DNA of 64,000 bases from Chamaelirium japonicum (GCA_947650365.1 OX393553.1:36344526-36408525); one strand, 5' to 3'; positions 25,880-43,052 are shown, numbered from the stretch's first letter. Translations and numbers: made by a program. Notes: generated by a model from the sequence alone, not told the origin.

Positions 25880-26264
25880 CTTATCAAGCCATCAATGAAT
25901 GGCAGATGATCAAAATAACCCTCCCCATATTCCTATACTCATGGGGATTCAACAACGAAAAGGAATGAAGTATGATCAAGATGGGGTTGACCATTTAACT
26001 GGGGTGTATTTAAGGTGGGGTGTAAAAGGGAAGGATATTTTTGTGATAGGAATGGGGTATGATAAAAAAAAAAAAACGGGGTGTGTTCAAGTTTGTTGGA
26101 AATGGGGGCTAATTACATATTTTTGGGGTATGAATAAAATTTCCCTTTTGTTTTCTGGGTGGTCAGAAGGCAGGGGAGCATGCAGCATAAGTGCATAATT
26201 GCTTTTTTTATTAAGTTTCACTATTCTGTAGACATGTTATCAATGGCCAGGATTCTCACGTGCA

Positions 26265-27195
26265 TAGGGCTGTTAATGGGCTAGGGCCAGCCCGAGGCTC
26301 ATCGAGTTAGGTCTGATTCGAGTCAAGTTTGGGCAGAGTTAGCTTGGGCTTTGGGCCGGGCTCAGCTCAAACATTCAAGCCCGACTATGTTATGGGTCGG
26401 ATATGGACAACCACTAACCAGACCCGAAGCTCGAACCGAAGCCCAAAGTGTTTTATTTTTATTTTTTATACACAATGAATACATAATTTTTAAAGTGCCC
26501 ACTTTACAAATACCAATACCTCGGACTATAAAAATATTATTTCACATACATCCTTTTAATGTATAAAAGTATATTTTTTAATCTTCTATATGATAAAGTA
26601 TGGTTTTTGTAGGGGGTACAAACAACCGTTAGAATCGGTCACATTTACGATTACAACTATTTCTGGCGGGGCGGTTGCTGAATAATGTGGTTGCTCTGCT
26701 GAAAATAGTTATCACGACCGAATGTGGGTGTCCCCAACCGAATGTGGGTGTCTTCACCAAATATGGGCGCCCCCGTCGAAAGTGTATGCCGACATGATCT
26801 TCTTCACATTTCTTATATGTTGTCGTCTTCGAAATATTGTCACCTCCCTCGAAATATTATCACCGCTTTTGAATTATTATTTTCACCCTTAAAATATTAT
26901 TTTTTCTCAAAATTTTGTCTCGCCCTCGCAGAATGTGTGTTCCGACCAGCACGGGCATTACTAGTGTTTGAACAAGAGAAGGGAAAAAGAATTAGGCATA
27001 TACCGCGCTAGAAATGCGAGCTTAATTTTGGACCAAGTTCGAGCTTGGGCTTCATAAAAAAGTTTCAGGTCGGGTTTGGACTAAGCCTGAAAATTTAAAG
27101 TCGGACCCAGACTGGGCGTGGTCACACAATCATAAGTTGGGGCCGGGACTGTACATGGCACGGCCCAATCTGAAACCGGCCCATTAACAGCCCTA
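26265..27195. mobile_element. hAT-like non-autonomous element, TAGGGCTG ends
   Basis: A 17-bp perfect inverted terminus TAGGGCTGTTAATGGGC occurs at the left and inverted at the right (27179-27195). Subterminal G/C-rich 'gggccgggct / agcccgg' repeats flank an A/T-rich core that may hold a further insertion (about 26610-26970). The flanking 8-mers do not match, so the TSD has decayed or the ends were joined secondarily. Confidence 0.7.
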
Positions 27196-27308
27196 GTCCA
27201 AAATAAGGCAACAGCGGCCTTGAGACTGAGACTGAGAGAGCTCAGGAGATTTTGATCTTCATGTCCCTCCAGAACCAGTTTACGTGTTAATACAGAATGA
27301 AAAAGGAA

Positions 27309-28407
27309 GGGAAATTTTATTCATACCCCAAAAATCTGTAATTAGCCCCCGTATCCCTAGCGTTTCTCAATAACTTACTCAACAATCCTTTAATACCAAC
27401 AATGCCCTTTTTTTTTATACCCCAAACCCCAAAGCCCCTGCTCAGCGTCTTTTGTACCCCAACCCAACCCAATGTTCGTTTAAACTTAGCCCACGCCCAA
27501 CCCGTCGGGTTGTGCAGGGTGGGTTCGGGTTAACCCGCCCAAAGTCGGGTTGGGTTCGGGTTGGCCCGCCCAAGTTGCAGCTAGGGGTGGCAATGAGTCT
27601 TGTCGTATCGGGTTCGTGTCGTGTCTAGTTTCGTGTCGTGTCCAAAACCCCTAGACCCGGACCCGACCCGTTTAACTAATCGTGTCTAGATCCTAAACCC
27701 GTACCCGTCTCGCTAATAAACAGGTAGACACGATAAGACCCGTTTAGCACCCGGATCTATTCAGTTGACCCGATCCGACCCAATCCGACTTGACCCGACC
27801 TGACCCGAAAGACCCACTGATTTTATATATTATAGTATCGGATTGCTGGTAGACCCGACCCGACCCGACCCGACATGACCTATTGAATACTAAACGGGTC
27901 TACCGTGTCCAGACCCTAAACCCGGACCCGACCCGTTTAATAAACGGGTCTATCGTGTCGACCCGTTTACGACCCGAACCCGTTTAGCCTTGACCCAGAC
28001 CCGCTAACTTCGTGTCGGGTCGAGGAGAAATGATTCGGGTTGGGCTCGGATTAGCCCGCCCAAATTCGGGTTGGGTTCGGGTTGGACTCGGGTTGGGTTC
28101 AGATTGGCCCGCCCAAGTTGCAGCTCTACTTGTGCCTTCAAGTATCAGCCAACTGCATGGGGTTTATTTAAGAGTGGGGTGTATTCAAAAGTGCATATAA
28201 TTGGGGTATATTTAAGGGGGTATGTGTTTAATTGGGTATAATCAAGTTGGGGCGGGCCATTTAACTGGGGTGTATTGAAGGTGGGGTGTAAGGGGAAAGG
28301 GTATTTTTGGGATAGGAATGGGGTATGAAAAAAAAAACTGGGGTGTATTCAAGTTTCTTGGAAATGGGGGCTAATTACAGATTTATGGGGTATGAATAAT
28401 ATTTCCC
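27309..28407. mobile_element. 1.1-kb non-autonomous element, family X copy B
   Basis: A perfect 8-bp duplication AAAAGGAA lies at 27301-27308 and 28408-28415. Its ends, GGGAAATTTTATTCATACCC..., are shared with copy A. The right 250 bp ('aactggggtgtatt', 'gggtatttttgggatagg', 'ggaaatgggggctaattaca') closely match copy A at 25990-26145. The middle has been replaced or invaded by 'gggttcgggttgg' sequence. Confidence 0.82.
27478..28122. mobile_element. Nested GGGTTCGGGTT-type hAT-like insertion(s) in copy B
   Basis: From 27582 the sequence 'taggggtggcaatgag...' starts a known style of plant hAT MITE built of 'gacccg / cgggtc' repeats. Its right end is eroded near 28030. The sequence 'ggcccgcccaagttgcagct' occurs on both sides (27563-27582 and near 28103-28122), suggesting insertion into, or duplication with, an outer 'gcccgccc' element. 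Boundaries are uncertain. Confidence 0.5.
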
Positions 28408-28429
28408 AAAAGGAATCCGCTTTACTAGT

Positions 28430-29170
28430 CTTGTCTTGGACTTGTATTTATTTACTGGGAGTCCCATAATATACGGATATTTTGCTACAAGGGCCTGAAG
28501 CCCCGCATCCAGCTAAGCACTTCAATATGCTAAGTACAACAAAGGTTGCCCTACAGACTGGATTAAATGATGCAGACAATCCTGCCAAACACTCTCGTAA
28601 AGGCCCTCCTCATCCTTTTCAGGCGCTAACCTCAATACAGAAAGAAGGGGAATCTAATGATCTTGAGGATTCATATAGATCTAATGAATGAAGATCAAGG
28701 TCTTCTCCCTTTTAGCTACAAGGAACAAGATTCTCACCAAGGCTAATCTGCTGAAGAGAAGGAACCCGAATGTTATGAAGTCTACGTGCACCTTCTGCCA
28801 CACCGAAGAAGAGAGTGCTTCCCACCTCCTCATTGGGTGCCCGTTGGCAAGGAGAGTGTGGGACCATTTCGAGAGTAAATGTGATATAGCATCCCACCTG
28901 AGAAGTTTGAAGGCCCTATGGTCTACCTGGCGAAGGAGGAGGGTTAGGAAAAACATTAGATCCTCGTGGGACATCTTGGCGATGGCTGTACTTTGGGTAA
29001 TATGGCTTGAGAGGAACAATCACATTTTTAGCGGCAAAGCAACAGGGAGGAGGAACTTCGGAGATCTGTTGTTTCGATCTTCAAGTTGTGGATCATCCCT
29101 TGGGTAGAGTCCTTCGGTGTAGAAGCAAGTGACCTTTGTAACCGCATTGTAACCTGATTTTTTTTAATAT
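28430..29170 (+). mobile_element. LINE remnant with zf-RVT C-terminal domain
   Basis: At 28688-29107 a zf-RVT-like domain of a plant L1-type ORF2 is readable: MKIKVFSLLATRNKILTKAN, STCTFCHTEEESASHLLIGC (the CxxC...H...C zinc site), VLWVIWLERNNHIF. The RT core is missing. The preceding 250 bp have an open frame without recognisable domains that could be the end of ORF1 after an internal deletion. Its 3' end near 29165 carries a T-rich stretch. Confidence 0.7.
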
Positions 29171-29216
29171 AACTGGTCGGGGGCTACCTAACCCTCCCTC
29201 CTCTTCGAGGGGTTCT

Positions 29217-30254
<1,038 letters not shown>

Positions 30255-30305
<51 letters not shown>
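30255..30305. repeat. (TA)n then (GA)n microsatellite
   Basis: About 30 bp of TA then about 20 bp of GA, separating palindromic copies 3 and 4. Confidence 0.97.
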
Positions 30306-34140
<3,835 letters not shown>

Positions 34141-34357
34141 GTGAGGTCCCGAATAAAATCCCCATAGCTTTGATTTTTTTTAAAAAAGGTCTATCGGATT
34201 TTTTTTTTGGGGAAATGAGTGTTATGTCCCAAACAACAGATCAGGTTACTAAACATGACACTCATAAGATACCTTTAAGGGGAGGTCCCAAATTCATTTC
34301 AAAGTCCCAAAATCACCCCCCCCCCCCCCCCCCCCTTTTATCCCTACCCCTTTCCAT

Positions 34358-34413
<56 letters not shown>

Positions 34414-34900
34414 AGCCAGCAACAACAACAGTTGCGCGGTGAACAACAGTGGCGGTGATTCGGTTTAGGTTTTAGGATTCGGTCTAGGGTTCATCCCATG
34501 ACCTGTAAATCATAGATTTTAGGGTTTGGATTAGGTTTAGGATTAGATCTAGGGTTCACCCCATGGCCAGTAAATCTTAGGTTTTAGGTTTTAGATTTTT
34601 TGGTTTAGTTTAGAGGGGAGTGGCATGCAAATGAAAATTTGAAGCATATTGAGGGGCATTTTCGTCATGTCCTCTGGCTTAAACGGATCTCATGTTTTGG
34701 ACCATTCACTAAATCTTCAATTTTTAAAAAAATTGTGTACATGCACTCAATACAGCTAAAAATGAGAAAAGCACCCAAAAGTATGGAGGCAGACAGAACT
34801 ATGGTTGCATAGGTGTTAGAAGAAGTGAGGACCAACATCATAGATCTTATTATACGTCATCTGGCATGGTGAGCTTCGATTTGAATCTGATGATGACTCT
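34141..34900. other. No gene; C-run and (CT)n simple sequence
   Basis: It contains a poly-C run (about 34317-34335) and a (CT)n run (about 34361-34411). These are followed by two diverged copies of a 'ggttttaggattcggtctagggttcatccc' type block (34465-34610). No coding sequence was recognised. Confidence 0.6.
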
Positions 34901-35360
34901 CAACTTTCTTCTCAAGAAGAGCAGTTAGAAAGGCATCCCAGAACTACCAAGCCATCACCTTGGCCTCCTGAACGTGTAGTATACTTTCCATGGATTCAAT
35001 ACAGCCGCAAGTGACGTGACAAATCTTGACAGATGACTCGGAGGCCATGAGGATAAATCGATTGTTTATCGCTTGAGTGACCAACCAGTCAATAGCTTGA
35101 TTTCCTTCTTGAAAGATATGAGAAATACAAACCTCTGTCAAATAAGAGAGGATAGCCTAATGTCAGATATGAGTGGAATATTAAAGAAGTCTCCGATTTG
35201 TGTTGAAAAAAGATGATTACGAGTCAATAGCTTGATTTCCTTCTCGAAAGATATGAGAAATACAAACCTCTGTCAAATAAGAGATGATAGCCTAATGTCA
35301 TATATGAGTGGAATATTAAAGAAGTCTCCGATTTGTGTTGAAAAAAGATGATTACGACTC
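34900..35360 (-). mobile_element. LINE RNase H remnant with 135-bp tandem duplication
   Basis: The minus strand reads ISHIFQEGNQAIDWLVTQAI, the conserved end of plant LINE RNase H domains (normally HI..EGN..AD.LA). Inside it, 35088-35222 is repeated almost exactly as 35223-35357, a 135-bp tandem copy that keeps the frame length (45 codons). Nothing upstream of the RNase H end is recognised. Confidence 0.6.
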
Positions 35361-35454
35361 AATCAAATTAGGCAACAGCTAGTTAGACCAAGGGTTTGAT
35401 ACAAGTGGACCTGTGTAGCATCCTTCTCGGGCCGAGGAAAGAAAGAGACTCTAA

Positions 35455-36362
35455 GCCCTTATTTGATAACGCGAAAAGCGTATCTGTGGATCCGCTTTTC
35501 TGTGAAATTCCAATAATGTGATGTTTGATAATCCGAAAAGCGTATCTGCAGATCCACTTTTCCCTAAAAAATGCTAAAAATTGCATCCGAGTGGAAGGCT
35601 CCGATTCAATTTTCCGTGAAAGGCTCCTGCAGGTCCAGGTTATACTCTCTTGTGACTTCGGTTTAGGATATCACAACTTCAAATAGAACACGGGTTTTGT
35701 CCCCTCACTCGAACTTCGACTGCGGAACCCTAGCTCGAAGGAATTCGTCGGCAATCGTCTCCAGAAGCTCATCTCCGACGACCGCAGCACTTCGGCCGAC
35801 TCCGGGAGGTCATCTCCGATGACCGCAGCACATCTCCGACTCTGGGAGCTCATCTCCAATGACCGCAGCACATCGGCCGACTCCAGGAGCTCATTTCCGA
35901 CGACTGCAGCACATCGACCGACTCCGGGATCTCATCTCCGGCCACTGGTTCATCTTTTCTGACCGATAACAACAGTTTTTGCCAGGTACGTCTCAAGATC
36001 CGACTGATTTGGGGATTTTTTTTTTTTTTTTCTTCTGATGAGCTACACGCTAAGTTTCCACTCTCTTGTGACTGATCTATATTGTTCATAATATTTATTC
36101 ATACATATATATATGCTAAGTTTGAAAAATCATGGCTGTTGAATCAAAATCAAAGAAGATATGTACAAATTTCAACGGACGGTTCAGTTATCGTACATTT
36201 CCATGAAAACGACATCCGTGTTATCAAACATTGGAAGACTGCATCAACAAAATCCAGATACGCGTTATCAAATATTAATCAGGATGGATGTTTCCATGGA
36301 TCTTCAGATCCATGGAAATAGCCATCCTGAGGATTTTCAGATACGCATTATCAAACAAAAGC
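35455..36362. mobile_element. PIF/Harbinger-like element with minisatellite cargo
   Basis: A TAA target duplication lies at 35452-35454 and 36363-36365. The inverted ends are GCCCTTATTTGATAACGCG on the left and GCTTTTGTTTGATAATGCG read inward from the right. A 3-bp TWA-type TSD with G-start ends fits PIF/Harbinger (Tourist-like). The cargo has a tandem repeat of about 57 bp, three to four units, at 35763-35945 ('agctcatctccgacgaccgc'). No transposase is present. Confidence 0.7.
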
Positions 36363-36365
36363 TAA

Positions 36366-37632
36366 GAGTCAGAAATATTTTTGGGGTGGATGCTCATCTT
36401 GCAGTACGAGCAATAGCCCCCCAAACCTAATGTGCATGAGGGCTTAGGAAAAATAAGTGCTCAACATCCTCTTCAGACAAAATTAAAAATACAAATCAAA
36501 CTCTCGGTTATTGTAGCTCTACAGTAACCATGGAATAAGTGTAGACATTTCAGCTTTCCCTAGTAGCAACGGGTGTTCCAGATAGGATGTTCCAAGCCAT
36601 CATAGCCTGTCGCATGTGGGGGTACTGCCATCGAATACCGCCGTGCTACGACCCCGAGCCACTGTGGGATTCGTTGGTTCCCGATCCTCACCCGGGAGTC
36701 GGACTAGTCTAGCTATATGTCAAGTGGGTTCCAATTATAAGCGCAGACACAACTCAATCTCTTTGTGATCCGAACACGATTAAGTCATGCCCAAGCCCAC
36801 TAATTATATATCGATTTTGAGTCTCATTGTCGGGTCATGCATTGGGAAAAAAAAGGGGGGACTTTGTAATAAGTCCTTTTTCATAAGAGCGTTTTTAGTT
36901 AAAGGACATGTCATGCAATAAGATTGTTTTGTATCATGTCCATCTCGAAAAATATGCATTTAGAGCAAGTCCCTCCGTTGACTTTTCTCTCTTTTAAATG
37001 ACAAAATTGTTTCTAATACTAAAATCACAAATATTACTCTTAACTGCAGCAAAAGAGTAGCAATATGCAATTGTTACACTTTATTTCCGAATTGTTACTC
37101 TTTGCTACAATGAAATCACTGTAGCATTTTTTTTTTAAATAATCTTGTTTTTTTACAAAAAAAAAAATTGCTACAATAAAATCAATTGTTACTCTTTTTT
37201 ACCAAATTGTTACTCTTCATGTGATTCCTTATACAACTGCACGTAGGGTAAAACAAACATTTTTCAAATAGAGACGTCTATAGCTAAAGCATCTTTTTGT
37301 GTCCTTATCATTAAACCGATCTCTTGGTTGGTACCTTAGGCACATTACCCAAAAAATAAAATACCACATGGCTCGTAAGGGCCTAGACATAGCTCAACCT
37401 CTTTACTAATACTATGGGTGTAGAATGGCCTGAAGACCCATAGCCTAACCTGACCTAAAAATCAACGGGCATGACCTGATCGGACCCAACATGTGTTAGG
37501 CCTCCACCACCGACCCCACCCACAGCTTGCAGCTCGGCCCCACCTGTCAGCCAACAATTTTGGCCAAAAACCCCTATTAAAAATCATATTATATCTCAAT
37601 ATGTATATAATATATCATTACAAGTGTGAGCG
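36366..37632. other. No gene recognised
   Basis: Anonymous sequence. It has a repeated 'attgttactctttt' theme near 37075-37215 and a 'gccgtgctacgaccccgagcc' G/C-rich block near 36640. No domain, RNA gene or element end could be supported. Confidence 0.5.
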
Positions 37633-37863
37633 GATGGATAGTTCCACATTAGTTAGGGGTTTCAACGGGGACTTACACGCATGTGGAGAGCGTCATCGGG
37701 GAGAAAGAGGGTGCAATGGAGTCACTCAGAAAGACGGAGTGAGCACCAGCTCTGATACCAAGTCACTAATCCCATGCCCCCTCAAAACCGATAGTGAGGG
37801 GGAGGGGGCAACGGGGTATATGAAGACACGAAACTCTCACCCCTAACTGATGTGGGACTATCC
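37633..37863. mobile_element. Short inverted-repeat segment with tRNA-iMet-like site
   Basis: 'ggatagttccacattagtta' at the left pairs with 'taactgatgtgggactatcc' at the right, about 230 bp apart. Between them is 'gctctgatacca' (37748-37759), the complement of an initiator-Met primer site. That suggests a scrap of an LTR-retroelement end on the minus strand rather than a simple MITE. The identity is uncertain. Confidence 0.4.
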
Positions 37864-38071
37864 GCTTAACAACAAGTTGAAATAGTGCAATTTTGGGTGC
37901 CCTTATCAAAGCACATTATTTAGTACGGAATGACTATATCAATTTTGGGTCTCTATCAATGTGTGAGGGGTAAATAACAACACCCCACGCTAAAAAGGTC
38001 ATGGAAGAGAGATGACCAAAATAATAGAAGCAAAGAAAATCCACCATATCTCCTAAAACTTGATTCTCTCA

Positions 38072-38263
38072 GCTCTGTTTGGTTCGAAGTATCCGGTGCA
38101 GTAAGTCACTTAAGTATTCAGTATACCGTATACGACTTACCACATTTGTTCTGCATTATCCGATGAAGTAAGTTGATTTTGTGCCTCTGGGATATCTCAT
38201 AACTGGGGCAACACACTACTGCAAAATGAGCGGTAAGGCAAATACCTCGTATGCAAACAGAGC
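38072..38263. mobile_element. 192-bp MITE, GCTCTGTTTGG ends
   Basis: The inverted ends are GCTCTGTTTG on the left and CAAACAGAGC on the right, with CTCA on both sides (38068-38071 and 38264-38267). The small size, GTTTGG-type ends and short TSD are Tourist/Harbinger-like. Confidence 0.55.
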
Positions 38264-38301
38264 CTCAAAACATATAGAACCATAGAGAGTCCTCATCAAT
38301 T

Positions 38302-38540
38302 AGGCCCCATTGGATAGGATTCGTTGGGATTCTTGGAGCCCAGAATCCCAAAAAGGGCTTTAGAGTCTAGTGCCTCGATTTACGCTCGAAAAAATGACCC
38401 TCGGTATTACGTTTTGAGCTCTCTAAAGAAACGCGTTTTGGCATCTAGTTGTATCCAAGAGTCTCTTTGCCTTTATCAGGATTTCTAGGCTACCGAAATT
38501 ATAGAATCCTGGATCCTGGGTGTATCCAAACAGGCTCTGA
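38302..38540. mobile_element. Possible Tourist-like MITE
   Basis: The left end 'aggccccattggatagga' and the right end 'gtatccaaacaggctctga' are partly inverted complements, as in GGCC...TTGGAT type MITEs. 'ggattcttggagcccagaatccc' forms an internal hairpin. The TSD is not clear. Confidence 0.4.
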
Positions 38541-38605
38541 ATGTCCATCGAAATCTTTCAAAACTAATCTTAAAAGACTAACAACCAAACAACCAATTTT
38601 TTGAT

Positions 38606-38755
38606 TGATACAAGAGATTTTTGGGGAGAATCAATCAAATCTTCTCATTAGGCCAAGGGCCAAATATATATCAATGATACAAGAAAAAACAAGGGGTATC
38701 CTATACAGGTAATCTACGGGTATGTGTATCTCAACACTATACACTATCACTAACA
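38606..38755 (-). repeat. 3' LTR of the Copia element
   Basis: 150 bp; the minus strand reads TGTTAGTGATAGTG...CTCTTGTATCA. It is preceded on the minus strand by the polypurine tract TTTGAGGGGGAC (38756-38767). Confidence 0.93.
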
Positions 38756-38796
38756 GTCCCCCTCAAACTCAAGGTGGGTCATGCACCATGAGTTTA

Positions 38797-39461
38797 CTAA
38801 GCAGAAACTGAAAAACGTGGAGCAGGGTGTGACTTCGTGAAGAAGTCAGCAATCTGTTTTCCAGAGGAAACAAAGGGGAGACAGATGGTCCCGGCCTCAT
38901 AATCCTGGCGAGAGTAGTAGCAATCGAGCTCGATGTGCTTCGTCCTCTCGTGGAAGATTGGGTTAGTGATATTCTGTATTGCACTCCGATTGTCACCGTG
39001 AAGGGCTATAGGTCCAGAGATCTCAACCCCTAGATCTCTAAGAAGACGTCGCAAGTGAACGATCTCTTTGGTAGTAGAGGCCATGGCTCGAAACTCTGCT
39101 TCGGTACTGGAGAGAGAGACAACGCTCTGCTTCTTGCTGCGCCACGAGATAAGAGAATCTCCAAAAAATAGGCAATAGCCGGTAGTCGATCGACGAGTGG
39201 TCGAATCACCAGCCTAGTCAGCATCCAAGTAGGCACGTAGGACCAGAGGAGAAGTCGATGATAGGAAGAGTGACCGGGTGATAGTGTCTCGGAGATAACG
39301 GAGAAGCCAAAGAAGGGTAGCATAGTGAGCAGAGCGAGGGGCTTCGACAAACTGGCTGACGATGCTAACAGCGTGAGCAATATCAGGTCTGGTGATGCAG
39401 AGGTAAACCAACTGACCAACGATCTGTCGTTACCGAGTAGGATCTGAGAGTGGCTCACCAT
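38797..39461 (-). pseudogene. Copia RNase H region
   Basis: It reads [75 protein letters not shown], the standard C-terminal end of Copia pol. Upstream is the conserved MVYLCITRPDIAHAVSIVSQ block. It is a fossil region. Confidence 0.88.
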
Positions 39462-40659
39462 CGGTGGGACGAAGCTTCACGTAAAGCTCGAGAGGGGTGA
39501 CAACAGAGCGATCATCGGAAAGTGCAGCTCGACTGAGGATGTTAGCTGTGTACTTCTGCTGGGATAGCAGAATCTCTTGCTCACAGTGGGTGATCTCTAG
39601 CCCAAGGAAGTAGCGAAGAGGACCTAAATCCTTCATCTGGAACCAAAGATGTTGCTGAAGGGAAGTGATGGCAGCGGAGTCATCACCTGTGATGATCATG
39701 TCGTCGACGTATAATAAGAGAATCGCCCTGCCCTGAGGGGATGATCGCACAAAAAGCAAGTGGTCCTGCGAGCTCTCAATGTAGCCGATCTCGGTGACGG
39801 CTCGTCGGAAACACTCAAACCAAGCTCGAGAGGCTTGTTTGAGCCCGTAGATAGCTCGACGGAGGCGACAAACATGCTGGAGAGGAGTATGCAAATAAGG
39901 GGGTGGCTGCATATAGACGACCTCTGAAAGATCACCATGGAGAAAGGCATTCTTCACGTCCATCTGGAGAAGAGGCCATTAGCGGAATGCTGCAACTGCT
40001 AAGAGTGCACGAACGGAGGTCAGTTGAGCTACAAGTGCGAAAGTCTCCTCGTAGTTTATTATGTATGCCTGAGTGAAGCCACGGGCCACTAACCGAGCCT
40101 TGTGCCGCTCGATGGAACCATCAGGTCGTCGCTTGACCTTGTAGACCCACCGGCAACTGACAGGCTCAATAGTAACAGGAAGTGGGATAATATCCCAAGT
40201 CTGAGTCTGCTCAAATGCCTGAAATTCCTCGCTCATAGCCTGCCGCCACTGAGGGGACTGGATGGCCTCCCAGTACGATCGAGGCTCCTGGTCTGTGTGA
40301 AGGGCTGCAAGAAAGGCTATAAACTGAGGCGAGTAGGAGGTGACCGTGGCAAAACTAAAATGGTTAGGTGAGCCAGAGCTAAAGCTGAAGCGATCAAGTG
40401 GGTGGTGCTCGCGCTGAGGATAGCGGGGCGGCGAGCGAGGATCCACAACCGGCGATGTCAGACTAGGCGTAGCAGGCGGAGTACCATGGACGTCAGGAGT
40501 ATGAGGAAGACCTACGGAAGCAATCGGTGACAGAGGAGAGGAGGGGACGGAGGAAGACTCCGTAGAAGAATCACTGAAAGCAGGGGGAGAAGTAGAGCTA
40601 GACGAAAGGGGTGATAGAAGAGGCTCGAGAGTCGAAGACAGGGTGGGAGGAGTCTCCAA
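39430..40659 (-). pseudogene. Copia reverse transcriptase region
   Basis: The Copia RT signature is visible: SYWEAIQSPQWRQAMSEEFQ, WVYKVKRRPDGSIERHKARL, MDVKNAFLHGDLSEVVYMQP, AIYGLKQASRAWFECF, and the catalytic LLYVDDMIITGDD. The N-terminal part is a Ser/Pro-rich spacer from integrase. It is broken as a whole. Confidence 0.9.
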
Positions 40660-40719
40660 GAAGGTGAGGTCCTGAGCTGCAGAGGAGTAGTAAGGGGCAT
40701 CCTCGACGAAGGAGACGTG

Positions 40720-41781
40720 TCAAGAGATATGAAGGCAACGAGTTAAGTGGTTATAGCAACGATAACCCTTATGCTCGGCGCTGATTCCTAGGAGTATGCA
40801 TTTAACTGCACGTTCGGACAGCTTTGTGCGCTCATGGGGCGGAAGGAGAACGAAACAGGTACACTCGAAATTACGAAGCAGACTGTAGTCAGAAGGGGAA
40901 GAGAAAAGACGCTCGTGGGAAGATGCACCACCCGGGAGAACAGAAGAAGGGGTGATGTTGATGAGGTTGACTGAGGTCAAAACAGCCTCAGCCCAGAAAG
41001 TGCGTGGAATGAAAGCAGAGAGAAGAAGAGCACGCGACATCTCAAGGATATGACGGTGCTTCCTATCGGCTACTCCGTTTTGCTCGTGTGTGTGAGGACA
41101 GGAGTGCTGGAATAAGGTCCCATGGGACTAAAGAAGTGTCCGCATAACAGTGGAGAGGTACTCGAGGGTGTAATCAGATCGAAAGGTTTGGATGCGACAA
41201 CCGAACTGTGTGTGGACCATCGAGGTAAAGATCTGGTAGACCTGAGGAACCTCAGAGCGGTGCTGAAGAAGATATACCCAAGTGTATCGGCTGAAGTCAT
41301 CGATAAAAGAGATATAGTAGCGATAGCCACACATCGAAGGAAGAGGTGCAGGACCCCAGATATCATAGTGCACTAACTCAAAAGGAGCAGAACTCTGAGA
41401 GATACTAGAAGGAAAAGGTAAAGCTGTAGCTTTGGTAAGCTTACAACCGGTACATGTAGATAAAGAAGAAAAAGAGCAATGACCTAGAGCTCCAGTCTGG
41501 AGTAAGCTCTTAAGTCGAGACTCAAAAATGTGGCCGAGTCTTCGATGCCACAAGTCGGCATCGGGAGAAGCTAAACTACAGATGCCAGAAGTGGGAATGA
41601 GGGGAAGATGGAGATGCTTGAGGTGGTACAGCCCGCCTGACCTACGACCAGCGCCAATCACTTGTCCGGTACGTGGATCCTGCACAACACAAGAAGAATG
41701 AAAAAATATTACAACACATCCAGAGTCACAAAGACTGCTAATAGAGATGAGCTGCATGCGAAGCTGAGGGACATGCAACAC
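40720..41781 (-). pseudogene. Copia GAG-pre-integrase and integrase region
   Basis: The pre-integrase zinc domain reads LWHRRLGHIFESRLKSLLQT and CTGCKLTKATALPFP. The catalytic core follows with HYDIWGPAPLPSMCGYRYYI, SFIDDFSRYTWVYLLQHRSE and FRSDYTLEYLS. After that come the FWAEAVLTSVNLINITPSS and KCILLGISAEHKGYRCY blocks found downstream in Copia integrases. It is a fossil region. Confidence 0.88.
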
Positions 41782-41999
41782 AGTGGGTAAAGAGAGACGA
41801 CCACTCGGCTCTGTAGTGGTGGTAATCGATCCACACTGTGAGATGGCTAAGGAAGAACCATCGGCAGTATGTATCGACGGGATGTGCGGTGTCGGTCAGC
41901 AATCAGTAAGCAGGGAAGCATTGAAAGTCATGTAATGAGAGGCCCCAGAGTCTAGAATCGAAGTAGCAAAGGTACCGAGAGTGGCTAAGTGAGCAGAGG

Positions 42000-43052
42000 A
42001 ACTGGAGGCGCTGGAAGCCTCGGCGGAGCTGAAGTTCGCCTACTGGTCTAGGCGGAACTGGAGCTGTGCAAGCTGCTGCTGAAGGAGCTGAGTAGTGTCA
42101 GATGCGTCCAAGAAACCCCGGGGTGATGATGGAACCGTGCGAGGAGAGGATGGAGCAGTGGTAGCAACAGCAGTAGAGCCAACGGGTCGGTCACGTCCTC
42201 GGGGTCCCTGCCTCTTCTCGGGAAGCAGCTTCCAACATGTGGTGACAACATGACCTGGTTTGTGGCAGTGAGCTAGTACACACAAACCAATCATGACCAG
42301 AAGCAAAAGTAAAAGAGACAGCCAGGGCTACAACAAGGACGCCAGTATGGCTGGAGGGGCCCTGGTGGCGATGGTACGCAGCCTGGTCTCTTCGGCGACA
42401 AACTCGGCAATGGCAGCATCCAAACGTGGAAGTGGGTCTTGGTGGATCAAGGCGCCATGAAGTGGACCAAACTCTGGTCGAAGGGCCATCAGGAACTGGT
42501 AAAGCTGACGGCGCTCCTAGAAGGCCTGGTGGGCGGCACGGCACTCGGGAGAGACGGGAGGTACCAGTGACTGAAGCTCCTACCAGTAACCACGCATCTG
42601 CGCATGGAATTGCTGGATCATACGATCGCCCTGCTGTTCGGACTAGACCTGAGAGAGAAGAGTATACTCGCGGGTGCCGCTAGACTCTACGAAGTGCTCA
42701 ACTAGGGAGTGCCATATAGCTGTGGATGCTCCAAGGGTAGCAAGGTCAGCACGCATCGTCCGATCGACCGAAGCGACAGGTAGGCGGCGACCCGTGTATC
42801 ACAAAGACGCCACGCTTGAAGAGCGATGGGGAAAGCCTGACTCGGTGTCGTAGTGGTGCCGTCGAGTAATCCAAGGAGGCCACGTCCGAGAAGCGTGGTC
42901 TGGACGATGGCCGCTCATGCTTCCCAGTCGGCGGAGGAGGCGAGAGGGAAGTTCGTCAAGCTCGGTAGGAAGTCACAAGTATACTCGAATGGGAGGCCCT
43001 CAGAGTGCAGTGGCACAAGCGGAGGAGCATCTACGGAGGAGGAGTCGGCCAT
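42000..43052 (-). pseudogene. Copia gag region
   Basis: It begins at a minus-strand ATG near 43052 (MADSSSVDAPP) and is followed by a capsid-like stretch. A CCHC-type zinc knuckle (CVLAHCHKPGHVVTTCWKL, about 42230-42285) lies before the protease region. The assignment rests on the knuckle and position. Confidence 0.65.

Noticed and set aside
26600-26975. Possible further MITE inside the 26265-27195 element ('gggggtacaaacaacc' to 'gggcattactagt')
   Set aside because: The ends are not inverted to each other and no duplication was seen.
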